Positions 1 to 7,195 of a stretch of 9,253 bases of DNA are shown in pieces (within the stretch, counting starts at the first letter, position 1; each line of letters starts with the position of its first letter). The stretch comes from an uncultured Alcaligenaceae bacterium. GTDB lineage: Bacteria > Pseudomonadota > Gammaproteobacteria > Burkholderiales > Burkholderiaceae_B. The stretch lies in the NCBI GenBank assembly GCA_937897265.1, contig CALCPT010000237.1:1-9253 (forward strand). The letters run 5' to 3'. The notes below the pieces were generated by a model. The model saw only the letters and a list, made by a program, of their open reading frames with translations. It had not been told where the DNA came from and did not search any database. The translations under genes and the position numbers were made by a program.

Positions 1-15
1 GTGCTCTTCCGATCT
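1..15. other. Illumina adapter remnant at contig edge
   Basis: The window opens with GTGCTCTTCCGATCT, which equals the last 15 bases of the common Illumina read-2 adapter/primer. A match of this length exactly at the first base of a contig is best explained by untrimmed adapter carried into the assembly. Biological sequence probably starts at base 16. Bases 16-55, between here and the glpK stop, show no gene or clear terminator. Confidence 0.93.
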
Positions 16-55
16 AGTGAGGAGGGCCCAACTGCTTGTGGTGTTTGTGTTGTCA

Positions 56-1618
56 TCACGTTGCCCAGCCTTTTGAGCGTTCGAGTGCCTGATGCCATCT
101 GGCCAGTTTGGCCTGGCGGCCTGCTGCGGCCATGTGCGGCTCGAACCTGCGGTCAATCGACCATTGCGTGGCAATGTCTTTTGTACTGAACCACAAGCCA
201 ACGGCAAGTCCCGCCAAATAGGCGGCTCCGAGCGCCGTGGTTTCAGTGATCTTAGGGCGCACCACCGGTACACCTAGGAAATCAGCCTGCATTTGCATCA
301 GCAAATCATTTTTTGCAGCACCACCGTCAACGCGCAGTTCTGCGAGCGCGATACCAGAGTCTTTGGCCATTGCATCAAAGACGTCCGCCACCTGAAGGGC
401 GATCGCTTCAAGCGCCGCACGTGCGATATGCGCCTTGGTCGTGCCGCGCGTCATCCCAATCAGTGTGCCACGGGCGTTGCCGTCCCAGATGGGGGCGCCT
501 AAACCGGTGAACGCAGGGACTAGATAGGTGTCAGCAACATCAGGAACGCTGGCCGCTAGTGCTTCGATCTCGTAGGCTGAAGAAATAATATTTAAGCCGT
601 CGCGTAACCATTGAACGGTGGCGCCGCCCATAAAGACTGAGGCTTCCAGGCAGTAGGTGGTAACCAGCGCCGACGTGTGGTTACCGCTTTCTGCTTGAGC
701 GATGCGAGCGGGTTGCGTTGGGGCGACTGGCTGTGCCGAGCTTTCGGGGCGTTGCCAGCCAATTGTCGTGAGTAATTGATTTTGACTGGCTACTGGTTGA
801 TGCCCAGTATTGAGCAACATGAAGCAGCCGGTGCCATAGGTATTCTTGGCCATGCCCGGCTCAAAGCAGGCCTGCCCGAACGTTGCCGCTTGTTGATCGC
901 CGATCATTGATGCGATCGGGATCGCTCGGCCAAGCAAGGTTGGCTCGGTGTGCGCCACGACGCCCGAACTAGGCACCACCTTGGGCAAGAGCGAGCGGGG
1001 GATGTTGAACAAAGCAAGCAGTTCATCATCCCAAGCAAGGGTATGTAAATTGAACAGCAGCGTCCGTGAGGCATTGCTTGGATCTGTGACGTGTGTCTTG
1101 CCTTTGGTCAGGTTCCAGACAAGCCAGCTGTCGATCGTGCCAAAGGCTAGTTCACCGCGTTCGGCTCGGGAGCGAGCGCCTGGTATGTTTTCAAGTAGCC
1201 AGGCCAGTTTGGTGCCTGAAAAATAAGAATCTAAGACTAGACCGGTTTTTTCTTGTATCAGCGCCTGATGGCCCTGTTGTCGCAATGCATGGCAATACTC
1301 AACTGTGCGGCGGTCTTGCCAGACAATGGCATTCGCTAAAGGTTGCCCAGTTTGGCGATCCCACAAAACGGTGGTTTCGCGCTGGTTAGTGATGGCGATT
1401 GCCGCAACCGCTTTGTCAGGGTCGGCCTTGGCCAGCACTTGTTTCATCACCTGCAATTGCGTTTGCCAAATTTCGAGCGGATCGTGCTCTACCCAGCCGA
1501 GCTGAGGAAATATCTGTTTGAACTCGAGTTGGGCGGTGTGCACCGTGCTGCCCTGCGCATTGAATAAAATGGCACGAGAGCTAGTGGTGCCTTGATCGAG
1601 TGCAAGAATATGAGTCAT
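56..1618 (-). CDS. glpK: Glycerol kinase
   Basis: Cytoplasmic FGGY-family kinase that converts glycerol and ATP to sn-glycerol-3-phosphate. The N-terminal phosphate motif [12 protein letters not shown] starts at residue 5. R80-E81 (in NQRETT) and the Trp of VWQDRRT match the glycerol-binding Arg-Glu-Trp of E. coli GlpK. D241 in [11 protein letters not shown] matches the catalytic base (Asp245 there). [36 protein letters not shown] and [12 protein letters not shown] complete the C-terminal ATPase half. The protein has 520 residues against 502 in E. coli; the excess lies mainly at residues 290-321, a Pro/Ala/Gln/Ser-rich stretch where E. coli has about nine residues. The GGKGG loop that binds fructose-1,6-bisphosphate in E. 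coli is missing ([15 protein letters not shown] here). The ATG start has no clear Shine-Dalgarno sequence, but the protein begins exactly as the family does. It is divergent from ugpB. Confidence 0.97.
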   Translation of the reverse strand: MTHILALDQGTTSSRAILFNAQGSTVHTAQLEFKQIFPQLGWVEHDPLEIWQTQLQVMKQVLAKADPDKAVAAIAITNQRETTVLWDRQTGQPLANAIVWQDRRTVEYCHALRQQGHQALIQEKTGLVLDSYFSGTKLAWLLENIPGARSRAERGELAFGTIDSWLVWNLTKGKTHVTDPSNASRTLLFNLHTLAWDDELLALFNIPRSLLPKVVPSSGVVAHTEPTLLGRAIPIASMIGDQQAATFGQACFEPGMAKNTYGTGCFMLLNTGHQPVASQNQLLTTIGWQRPESSAQPVAPTQPARIAQAESGNHTSALVTTYCLEASVFMGGATVQWLRDGLNIISSAYEIEALAASVPDVADTYLVPAFTGLGAPIWDGNARGTLIGMTRGTTKAHIARAALEAIALQVADVFDAMAKDSGIALAELRVDGGAAKNDLLMQMQADFLGVPVVRPKITETTALGAAYLAGLAVGLWFSTKDIATQWSIDRRFEPHMAAAGRQAKLARWHQALERSKGWAT

Positions 1619-1880
1619 CGTGTGCGACCAATGTGGCTAAGAATAATTATGCTTTGATTTTGTATGCTGCCCATCTACGGCATTGTGTTTGAGTTCATTT
1701 GTCGTCCTGGACATCATAAACGTGCTTGGGTCGTAGTGCGTGTTCAAGAGCGCGGTTGCGTATTGAGGGCACTGAAAACATGAGAAACCAGTCAACCAAG
1801 AGTCTTGAGTTGCGGTTAACATGAACTGTCACAATACAACGTTAACCTCAGGGTTTGTTGAACAACATCAGAGAGACGAC
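1619..1880. promoter_or_regulatory. Divergent glpK/ugpB control region
   Basis: This 262-base gap between divergently read genes must hold promoters for both. On the glpK side the minus strand is AT-rich near 1640-1665 (CATAAT and TATTCT are possible -10 elements), without a convincing -35. On the ugpB side, TTGAGT (1805-1810) and CACAAT (1830-1835) are a weak pair with 19-base spacing. CTGTCAC at 1826-1832 matches a PhoB half-site, and TTAACAT (1816-1822) is a poor, wrongly spaced partner. The ugp operon of E. coli is PhoB-activated, so this is worth testing, but no full Pho box is visible. No convincing small gene is present. Confidence 0.6.
1814..1847. promoter_or_regulatory. Inverted repeat GGTTAAC-N20-GTTAACC, candidate operator
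   Basis: GGTTAAC at 1814-1820 is mirrored by GTTAACC at 1841-1847. The inner GTTAAC hexamers are themselves palindromic, and their centres lie 26 bases apart. The pair sits 34-67 bases before the ugpB start, where a regulator would overlap the promoter. It does not resemble the E. coli GlpR operator as I know it. The binding protein is unknown and the functional role is inferred. Confidence 0.35.
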
Positions 1881-3200
1881 ATGAAATTTAAACATTCTTT
1901 CGCTGCGGTTTTGTCTGGGCTGGCACTGGGTGCCTCAGCTTTGAGTCCTGCTCAGGCGCAAACTGAAATCCAGTGGTGGCACGCCATGAGTGGCGCACTG
2001 GGCGAATGGGTCAATGATCTGGCCAAAGACTTCAACGACAGCCAAAAAAATTACAAAGTGGTGCCCGTTTTCAAGGGAACCTATGACGAGGCCATGACCG
2101 CTGCGGTTGCAGCCTTTCGTGCTGGTAACGCGCCTCACATCCTGCAAGTTTTTGAAGTCGGTACTGCGACCATGATGGCCAGTAAGGGGGCGATCGTGCC
2201 AGTTGGTGAGGTAATGAGCAAGGCGGGTGTGAAATTTGACCCCGCGGCTTATGTGCCCGCGGTTGCCGGTTATTACACAGCGCCAAATGGCCAGATGCTG
2301 AGTTTTCCGTTCAATAGTTCAACGACTGTTTTTTGGTACAACAAAGACGCTTTTAAAGCTGCGGGTCTCGATCCAGAAAAACCACCGGTGACCTGGCCTC
2401 AGGTCATGGCGGCAGCCAAAAAGCTCAAAGAGTCGGGCCATAAGTGCCCCTACACAACAAGTTGGATCAGCTGGACTCAACTTGAAAGCTTTAGCGCCTG
2501 GCACAACACAGAATTTGCCACGCAAGGCAATGGCATGAAAGGGAATGACGCGCGCCTGACGGTCAATGGCCCACTACAGACACGGCATATCCAGAACTTG
2601 GCTGACATGGCAAAAGATGGTTTGTTCGTTTACAAGGGTCGTGCCAATGCAGCCGACCCAGTGTTTGTTGCCGGCGAGTGCGCCATGACGACGGGCTCTT
2701 CTGCACTGTATGGCAACGTTAAGCGTAACGCCAAATTTGCCTTCGGAACCTCAACGTTGCCCTACTACTCTGATGTCAGCGGTGCACCCCAAAATACTGT
2801 TATCGGCGGTGCGAGCTTGTGGGTGATGGCGGGTCGTAAAGCTGATGAGTACAAAGGGGTCGCACAGTTTTTTGAGTTCTTGTCTCGTCCAGAAGAAGCT
2901 GCTAAAAGTCATCAGCGGACGGGCTACTTACCGCTGACGATTGCCTCGTTTGAGCTCACTGAAAAATCTGGTTTCTATAAAGCCAACCCCGGTACAGACA
3001 TTTCGGTCACTCAAATGATTCGTAAGACCACGGACAACTCTCGGGGGATTCGTCTGGGCAATTTCGTGCAGATCCGAACAGTGATCGATGAAGAGCTCGA
3101 ACAAGTGTGGGCCGGTAAAAAAGCTACCAAAGACGCTCTTGATAGCATTGTGAAGCGTGGTAACGAATTGCTTGAGCGTTTTGAAAAAGCCAATCGTTAA
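1881..3200 (+). CDS. ugpB: sn-Glycerol-3-phosphate ABC transporter, periplasmic binding protein
   Basis: Periplasmic receptor that captures G3P and glycerophosphodiesters and delivers them to UgpAE. The product has 439 residues (E. coli UgpB 438). It has a Sec signal peptide: basic MKFKH start, hydrophobic core at residues 7-22, and a likely cut after A26 (AQA|QT). The mature protein opens with EIQWWHAMSGALGEWV, typical of UgpB, and carries STTVFWYNKDAFK, GSSALYGNVK, VIGGASLWVM, the QRTGYLPLT segment and RGIRLGNFVQIR (from R388). An in-frame start at 1821 would add 20 residues before the signal peptide. The start at 1881 is preferred because it places the signal peptide at the N-terminus and follows GAGAG (1871-1875) with five-base spacing. 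First gene of ugpBAEC; followed by a strong hairpin. Confidence 0.96.
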   Translation: MKFKHSFAAVLSGLALGASALSPAQAQTEIQWWHAMSGALGEWVNDLAKDFNDSQKNYKVVPVFKGTYDEAMTAAVAAFRAGNAPHILQVFEVGTATMMASKGAIVPVGEVMSKAGVKFDPAAYVPAVAGYYTAPNGQMLSFPFNSSTTVFWYNKDAFKAAGLDPEKPPVTWPQVMAAAKKLKESGHKCPYTTSWISWTQLESFSAWHNTEFATQGNGMKGNDARLTVNGPLQTRHIQNLADMAKDGLFVYKGRANAADPVFVAGECAMTTGSSALYGNVKRNAKFAFGTSTLPYYSDVSGAPQNTVIGGASLWVMAGRKADEYKGVAQFFEFLSRPEEAAKSHQRTGYLPLTIASFELTEKSGFYKANPGTDISVTQMIRKTTDNSRGIRLGNFVQIRTVIDEELEQVWAGKKATKDALDSIVKRGNELLERFEKANR

Positions 3201-3217
3201 CTCTAAATGAACCAAAT

Positions 3218-3243
3218 GCGATGAGGCCAAACGGTCTCATCGC
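3218..3243 (+). promoter_or_regulatory. Intercistronic hairpin between ugpB and ugpA
   Basis: GCGATGAG (3218-3225) pairs perfectly with CTCATCGC (3236-3243). Inside it, GCC pairs with GGT (one G-U pair), leaving the loop AAAC, for an 11-pair stem in all. No T-run follows, so it is not a classical terminator. A stable hairpin after a binding-protein gene commonly protects the upstream mRNA or causes partial attenuation, which would give more receptor than permease. That role is inferred. Confidence 0.7.
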
Positions 3244-3281
3244 TTGCGAGTGATGATATTTAGCTCGCCGCGGCCTGGGTT

Positions 3282-4166
3282 ATGGAAAAAAAAGTTCGCT
3301 TTAAATCGCGTTGGTTACCTTGGGTGCTAATTGCTCCTCAGTTGGCGATCGTACTGGTTTTTTTCTTTTGGCCCGCTGGGCAGGCACTTTATCAAAGCGT
3401 ACTAGAAGAGGATGCTTTCGGCATGTCGCGCCAGTTCGTGGGCATGCAGAACTTTTCGCGTTTATTTAATGATTCTCTTTATCTTGAATCATTTCAGACC
3501 ACAGCATTGTTTTCGATATTGGTCGCAGTCTGCGGCCTGACCTTAGCCCTGCTGCTCGCGGTGATGGCCGATCGCGTTTGGCGCGCCGCTAATGTGTACA
3601 AAACCCTATTAATCTGGCCCTATGCGGTAGCGCCCGCCATTGCGGGAGTCTTGTGGGTATTTATGTTTGCCTCGCCGATGGGGGTGATCGCCTTTGCGTT
3701 GCGTTGGCTGGGTGTGGACTGGAATCATCTGCTGGATAGTCGTGACGCGATGACGCTGATTGTTGTGGCGGCAGTTTGGAAGCAGATTTCCTACAATTTT
3801 TTATTTTTTTTAGCGGGGTTGCAGTCAATCCCCAAGTCGTTACTTGAAGCCGCCGCCATTGATGGCGCGACCCCTTGGCACCGCTTTCGTACGATCGTAT
3901 TTCCGTTGTTGTCGCCGACTACGTTTTTTTTGCTAGTCATTAACGTGGTGTACGCCTTCTTTGACACGTTTGCCATCATTGATGCCACGACGCACGGTGG
4001 TCCAGGTAAGGCCACCTCAATCTTGGTTTACAAGGTCTATTACGATGGTTTCAAAGCGATGGATATGGGTAGTTCAGCGGCGCAGTCTGTGATCTTGATG
4101 CTGATTGTGGTCTGTTTGACCGTGGTGCAGTTTCGCTTCATCGAGCGCAAGGTCCAATATGCTTGA
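3282..4166 (+). CDS. ugpA: sn-Glycerol-3-phosphate ABC transporter, permease UgpA
   Basis: Inner-membrane permease subunit that pairs with UgpE to form the G3P channel. The product has 294 residues (E. coli UgpA 295). The N-terminus [14 protein letters not shown] and the first membrane segment (about residues 12-33) match UgpA, and further segments give the usual six-helix pattern. The ABC permease EAA loop, [20 protein letters not shown], starts at E189 and contacts the ATPase. [24 protein letters not shown] and the C-terminal [14 protein letters not shown] are family hallmarks. The ATG start follows no clear Shine-Dalgarno sequence, although the reading frame and length fit the family. An A8 run covers codons 2-4. 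It lies 81 bases after ugpB, with the hairpin between, and 15 bases before ugpE. Confidence 0.95.
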   Translation: MEKKVRFKSRWLPWVLIAPQLAIVLVFFFWPAGQALYQSVLEEDAFGMSRQFVGMQNFSRLFNDSLYLESFQTTALFSILVAVCGLTLALLLAVMADRVWRAANVYKTLLIWPYAVAPAIAGVLWVFMFASPMGVIAFALRWLGVDWNHLLDSRDAMTLIVVAAVWKQISYNFLFFLAGLQSIPKSLLEAAAIDGATPWHRFRTIVFPLLSPTTFFLLVINVVYAFFDTFAIIDATTHGGPGKATSILVYKVYYDGFKAMDMGSSAAQSVILMLIVVCLTVVQFRFIERKVQYA

Positions 4167-4181
4167 TCGAGTTTCACAATT

Positions 4182-5036
4182 GTGATTGAAAGACGCCCCG
4201 CATTGACAGTGCTGTCGCACCTCGTATTGCTGCTAGGTGTGCTGATTGTGGCGTTTCCGGTCTATGTGACGATCGTGGCTTCAACTCAGACAACGTCGCA
4301 GATTACGCAAGCAATCCCGATGTCTTTGGTGCCGGGTGACCACATGCTTGAAACCTATCGTCTCGCCTTGTTTGGTGGTGAGACCGAGTCGGGTGGGCGT
4401 ATCGCGCCGGCGTGGCCAATGATGTGGGTGAGTTTGGTGACAGCATTGTTGATAAGCGTTGGCAAAATCACAATCTCCATGCTATCGGCCTTTGCGATTG
4501 TCTATTTTAGATTTCCGTTTCGCGGTCTGGTGTTTTGGATGATCTTTATCACCTTGATGCTGCCGGTCGAGGTGCGCATCGGCCCGACTTACGAAGTGGT
4601 TTCCAACCTCGGAATGTTGAACTCGTATGCGGGGTTGACCATCCCCTTGATTGCGTCGGCCACTGCAACGTTCTTATTTCGACAGTTTTTTTTGACCGTC
4701 CCCGATGAACTGGTGGAAGCTGCGCGCATGGACGGTGCTGGACCGATGCGATTTTTTTGGGATGTCTTGTTACCGTTGTCGCGCACCAGCATTGCCGCGC
4801 TCTTTGTGATTCAATTTATTTATGGGTGGAATCAATACCTGTGGCCCTTACTGGTGACGACTAACGAAAGTATGTATCCCGTGGTGATGGGCATTAGGCG
4901 TTTAATTTCAGGTGAGGCTTACACTGAGTGGAACGTCGTGATGGCGACGGCGATGTTAGCAATGTTGCCTCCTGCTCTGGTCGTCGTGCTGATGCAAAAA
5001 TGGTTTGTTAAAGGCCTGGTAGATTCTGAAAAATGA
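4182..5036 (+). CDS. ugpE: sn-Glycerol-3-phosphate ABC transporter, permease UgpE
   Basis: Second inner-membrane permease subunit of the G3P importer. The product has 284 residues (E. coli UgpE 281). It uses a GTG start: translation from here gives [14 protein letters not shown], almost the same as the E. coli N-terminus, and this decides the start despite no strong ribosome site. The first membrane segment covers about residues 9-31. [20 protein letters not shown] and [16 protein letters not shown] are near-identical to the family. The EAA loop begins at E179 ([20 protein letters not shown]). [13 protein letters not shown] and the C-terminal KGLVDSEK complete the match. The gap after ugpA is 15 bases, so the two are probably translated from one message. 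Confidence 0.96.
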   Translation: MIERRPALTVLSHLVLLLGVLIVAFPVYVTIVASTQTTSQITQAIPMSLVPGDHMLETYRLALFGGETESGGRIAPAWPMMWVSLVTALLISVGKITISMLSAFAIVYFRFPFRGLVFWMIFITLMLPVEVRIGPTYEVVSNLGMLNSYAGLTIPLIASATATFLFRQFFLTVPDELVEAARMDGAGPMRFFWDVLLPLSRTSIAALFVIQFIYGWNQYLWPLLVTTNESMYPVVMGIRRLISGEAYTEWNVVMATAMLAMLPPALVVVLMQKWFVKGLVDSEK

Positions 5037-5123
5037 AATCCAAGTCGAACATGTCAACAGCCACAGCAATGGTCTTTCAGAGCAACCGTAGATCAAGCAC
5101 ATAACACTCAAGCGTAAAAAGAC

Positions 5124-6128
5124 ATGGCCGCAATCTCTTTAAAAAATATCGTTAAGCGCTACGGTGCCGGTAAGGCTGCGGTGCAGGTCATTCATGACGT
5201 CTCGGCCGAAATTGGTGATGGCGAGTTTGTGGTGATTGTTGGCCCGTCGGGCTGTGGCAAGTCAACGCTGCTGCGCATGGTGGCGGGGCTTGAAGAGATT
5301 ACGTCTGGCACCATTTCGATCGGTGCGCGTGTCGTCAATGATCTTGAACCAGCCGAGCGCGACATTGCAATGGTGTTTCAAAACTATGCGCTCTATCCTC
5401 ACATGACGGTCTTTGACAATATGGCCTATGGCCTCAAAATCGCGCGCGTGCCGAAGGACGAGATCCGAGCGCGTGTCGACAAGGCTGCTGGCATTCTTGA
5501 ACTCAGACCTTACTTAGAGCGTAAACCGCGTGCGCTGTCTGGCGGGCAACGGCAGCGTGTAGCGATGGGTCGCGCCATCGTGCGGCAGCCACAGGTATTT
5601 TTGTTTGATGAACCGCTATCTAACCTCGATGCAAAATTGCGCGCACAGACGCGACTTGAAATTCAAAAACTGCACCGCGAGCTGGGGATTACTTCTTTGT
5701 TTGTGACGCATGATCAAGTCGAAGCCATGACCTTAGCCCAACGTATGTTGGTCATGAATGGTGGAGTGATGGAGCAGTTCGGCACCCCAGAAGAGGTGTA
5801 CAACACTCCGGCCAGTACGTTTGTAGCAAGCTTTATTGGCTCGCCGCCCATGAATTTGCTGCATAGGGCTCCGGGCGCAACGAGCGATACGATCTTTGGG
5901 ATCCGGCCCGAGCACCTTGAGGTGGGGCGTGAAGGCTGGGCCTTAATGGTTGAGGGGATCGAACTCTTGGGCGCCGAGCGACTGTTGTATTGTCGTTTGC
6001 AAGACGAAGCATTGATCGTGCGTATTCACGAAGAGCAGCAAGCACCAAACATAGGCGAAACGATCTATGCCAAGCCATGCGCCGATCGTATTCATCGGTT
6101 CGATGCGCGCACGGGTTTGCGTCTCTAA
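5124..6128 (+). CDS. ugpC: sn-Glycerol-3-phosphate ABC transporter, ATP-binding protein
   Basis: Cytoplasmic ATPase that powers G3P import by UgpAE. All ABC motifs are intact: Walker [10 protein letters not shown] (residues 40-48), Q-loop Q86 ([12 protein letters not shown]), signature LSGGQRQR (138-145), Walker B VFLFDEP with D162-E163, and switch H196. From about residue 235 it has the TOBE-type regulatory domain of MalK/UgpC proteins, including GIRPEH (259-264). The protein has 334 residues against 356 in E. coli. The shortfall lies between MNLL (243-246) and GIRPEH, where 12 residues replace about 35, so part of the first regulatory beta segment is missing. It follows ugpE after 87 bases with no clear hairpin; a new promoter there is not evident. 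The C-terminus [10 protein letters not shown] matches UgpC. No ugpQ follows. Confidence 0.95.
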   Translation: MAAISLKNIVKRYGAGKAAVQVIHDVSAEIGDGEFVVIVGPSGCGKSTLLRMVAGLEEITSGTISIGARVVNDLEPAERDIAMVFQNYALYPHMTVFDNMAYGLKIARVPKDEIRARVDKAAGILELRPYLERKPRALSGGQRQRVAMGRAIVRQPQVFLFDEPLSNLDAKLRAQTRLEIQKLHRELGITSLFVTHDQVEAMTLAQRMLVMNGGVMEQFGTPEEVYNTPASTFVASFIGSPPMNLLHRAPGATSDTIFGIRPEHLEVGREGWALMVEGIELLGAERLLYCRLQDEALIVRIHEEQQAPNIGETIYAKPCADRIHRFDARTGLRL

Positions 6129-6141
6129 GGGTTTTCGCTAG

Positions 6142-6166
6142 GGGCTGCGGTGTTTGTACGCGGCCC
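6142..6166 (+). terminator. GC-rich hairpin after ugpC, weak terminator candidate
   Basis: GGGCTGCG (6142-6149) pairs with CGCGGCCC (6159-6166) through eight pairs including one G-U, around a nine-base loop. It begins 14 bases after the ugpC stop, where the ugp message should end. It is not followed by a T-run, so it would not work as a classical intrinsic terminator; it could protect the 3' end of the message or assist factor-dependent termination. Confidence 0.35.
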
Positions 6167-6207
6167 GCGCGTGCCTAACCTCGGTTCGTCCCACGAATAC
6201 CTAGCAA

Positions 6208-6232
6208 CACGAGGTATCACTGTGATATCGTG
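6208..6232. promoter_or_regulatory. Palindrome TATCAC-T-GTGATA, candidate operator
   Basis: TATCAC (6215-6220) and GTGATA (6222-6227) are perfect inverted arms around one T. The symmetry extends outward: the right arm reads GTGATATCGTG and the left CACGAGGTATCAC, so the two 11-base arms are identical apart from an inserted GG on the left. A one-base centre cannot fold as an RNA hairpin, so protein binding to DNA is the better reading. It ends 64 bases before the amidohydrolase start. TATAGA at 6258-6263 is a possible -10 just downstream, but its -35 is poor. The bound regulator is unknown; a dimeric GntR-type protein is one guess. Confidence 0.45.
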
Positions 6233-6296
6233 CCGAATCAAGAGATGGGGCTCAATTTATAGATAGCCTTGCCCGCACCGAGACAAAACAAGCGTT

Positions 6297-7175
6297 ATGC
6301 AGACTGATTCTTACCTACCCTTTGATCCTAGGGTTGCACCTAAGCAAAAATTGCCTGCGGGTACCGTGGATTGTCATTTTCATGTTTTTGAAGATGCCGC
6401 CAAATATCCCTACACGGCAAATCGCTCGTACACGCCAAGCTTGGCCCCATGGGCTGCGTTTGAAGCAATGAATGATGCCATTGGCGCCGACCGTGCGGTG
6501 CTTGTTCACCCCTCGGTCTATGGTCATGATCACGCAACGCTGTATGACACGCTACGTGCGCACCCTGAGCGCTTACGTGCTGTCGGTGTCTTACCGCTGG
6601 ATGTGACGGATAAAGAGATCGAAAAACTCCATCAGGCTGGTACCCGTGGGACACGTCTAAATATTTTGTTTGCTGGCGGCGGTCAATTGAGTGATGCTGA
6701 GAGCTTGGCGAAGCGCTTGAAGCCGTTTGGCTGGCACATACAATTTCTCGTAGACGTTGCGGCGCAGCCTGAGATTCCCGTATGGGCCGCCAAGTTAGGC
6801 GTCCCGGTCGTCTTTGATCACTTCGGTCATCCTTCAACTCCCGACGTCAACGATGCCGGCTTCAAGAATATGTGCGCTCTCGTGAAAGAGGGTATCGCGT
6901 GGGTAAAATTATCGGGTGCTTATCGGGTGGTTGATTCTGCGGCGAAGTGGGCAGCGATTCAGCCATTTGTGGATGCCTTGCTCGCGACACGAACCGATCG
7001 CCTAGTGTGGGGCACCGACTGGCCGCATCCAAATATCCCAGCCCCAATGCCCAATGATGGGGACATCGCTGACGCGGTGTTTAAGTGGTTACCCGACGCT
7101 GCGTTACGGCAGCAGATTCTAGTGAATAACCCAGAAGTTTTGTATGACTTCGCCCCCTTTATTAAAAACGTTTAA
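6297..7175 (+). CDS. Amidohydrolase family protein, LigI-like lactonase/hydrolase
   Basis: Predicted cytoplasmic TIM-barrel hydrolase of the amidohydrolase superfamily (Amidohydro_2, COG3618 type), 292 residues with no signal peptide. H27 and H29 in VDCHFHVFE form the HxH motif after strand 1. H147 (HIQFLVD), H175 and H178 (VFDHFGHP) and D241 (GTDWPHPN) supply the remaining active-site residues of the barrel. The pattern is that of 2-pyrone-4,6-dicarboxylate lactonase LigI and its many uncharacterised relatives, which hydrolyse lactones of acidic sugars or aromatic breakdown products. The actual substrate is unknown. The gene is 20 bases before dctP and is probably its operon partner, so it likely acts on the imported acid or a product of it. 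The ATG start is preceded by no clear Shine-Dalgarno sequence, but length and N-terminus are normal. Confidence 0.88.
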   Translation: MQTDSYLPFDPRVAPKQKLPAGTVDCHFHVFEDAAKYPYTANRSYTPSLAPWAAFEAMNDAIGADRAVLVHPSVYGHDHATLYDTLRAHPERLRAVGVLPLDVTDKEIEKLHQAGTRGTRLNILFAGGGQLSDAESLAKRLKPFGWHIQFLVDVAAQPEIPVWAAKLGVPVVFDHFGHPSTPDVNDAGFKNMCALVKEGIAWVKLSGAYRVVDSAAKWAAIQPFVDALLATRTDRLVWGTDWPHPNIPAPMPNDGDIADAVFKWLPDAALRQQILVNNPEVLYDFAPFIKNV

Positions 7176-7183
7176 CTGTTAAA
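7171..7183. promoter_or_regulatory. Palindrome TTTAAC-T-GTTAAA over the amidohydrolase stop codon
   Basis: Perfect six-base arms surround one T. The site overlaps the amidohydrolase stop (TAA at 7173-7175) and ends 12 bases before the dctP start, just upstream of its ribosome site. It shares 9 of 13 positions with the 6215-6227 palindrome, including the central ACTGT. The site may bind the same regulator, but a chance palindrome in AT-rich sequence is possible. Confidence 0.3.
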
Positions 7184-7195
7184 ACCGGAGACTCT

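Noticed and set aside
1..189. Open frame on the plus strand starting GTG at base 1
   Set aside because: It begins in adapter sequence and overlaps glpK on the opposite strand; its translation has no family resemblance.
399..406. GCGATCGC octamer as a cyanobacterial HIP1 marker
   Set aside because: Only this one full octamer was noticed, and the genes look proteobacterial; the shorter CGATCG excess is reported separately.
1637..1822. 61-residue open frame on the minus strand in the glpK-ugpB gap
   Set aside because: Its composition is unlike a real protein, it has no ribosome site, and it fills the region where both promoters must lie.
1826..1843. Full PhoB box before ugpB
   Set aside because: Only one half-site (CTGTCAC) fits; neither the upstream nor the downstream partner matches with the required 11-base period.
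1821..1880. Longer ugpB start at ATG 1821
   Set aside because: It would put 20 polar residues ahead of a clear signal peptide, with no ribosome site, and overlap the inverted repeat.
3282..4757. Runs of A8, T8 and T7 in ugpA and ugpE as possible slippage or frameshift sites
   Set aside because: The frames are intact across every run and Phe/Lys codons explain them; nothing indicates programmed slippage, though they are places where sequencing errors could arise.
6340..6837. 165-residue minus-strand open frame inside the amidohydrolase gene
   Set aside because: It is a shadow of the conserved plus-strand gene; it is rich in Arg, His and Gln and shows no domain.
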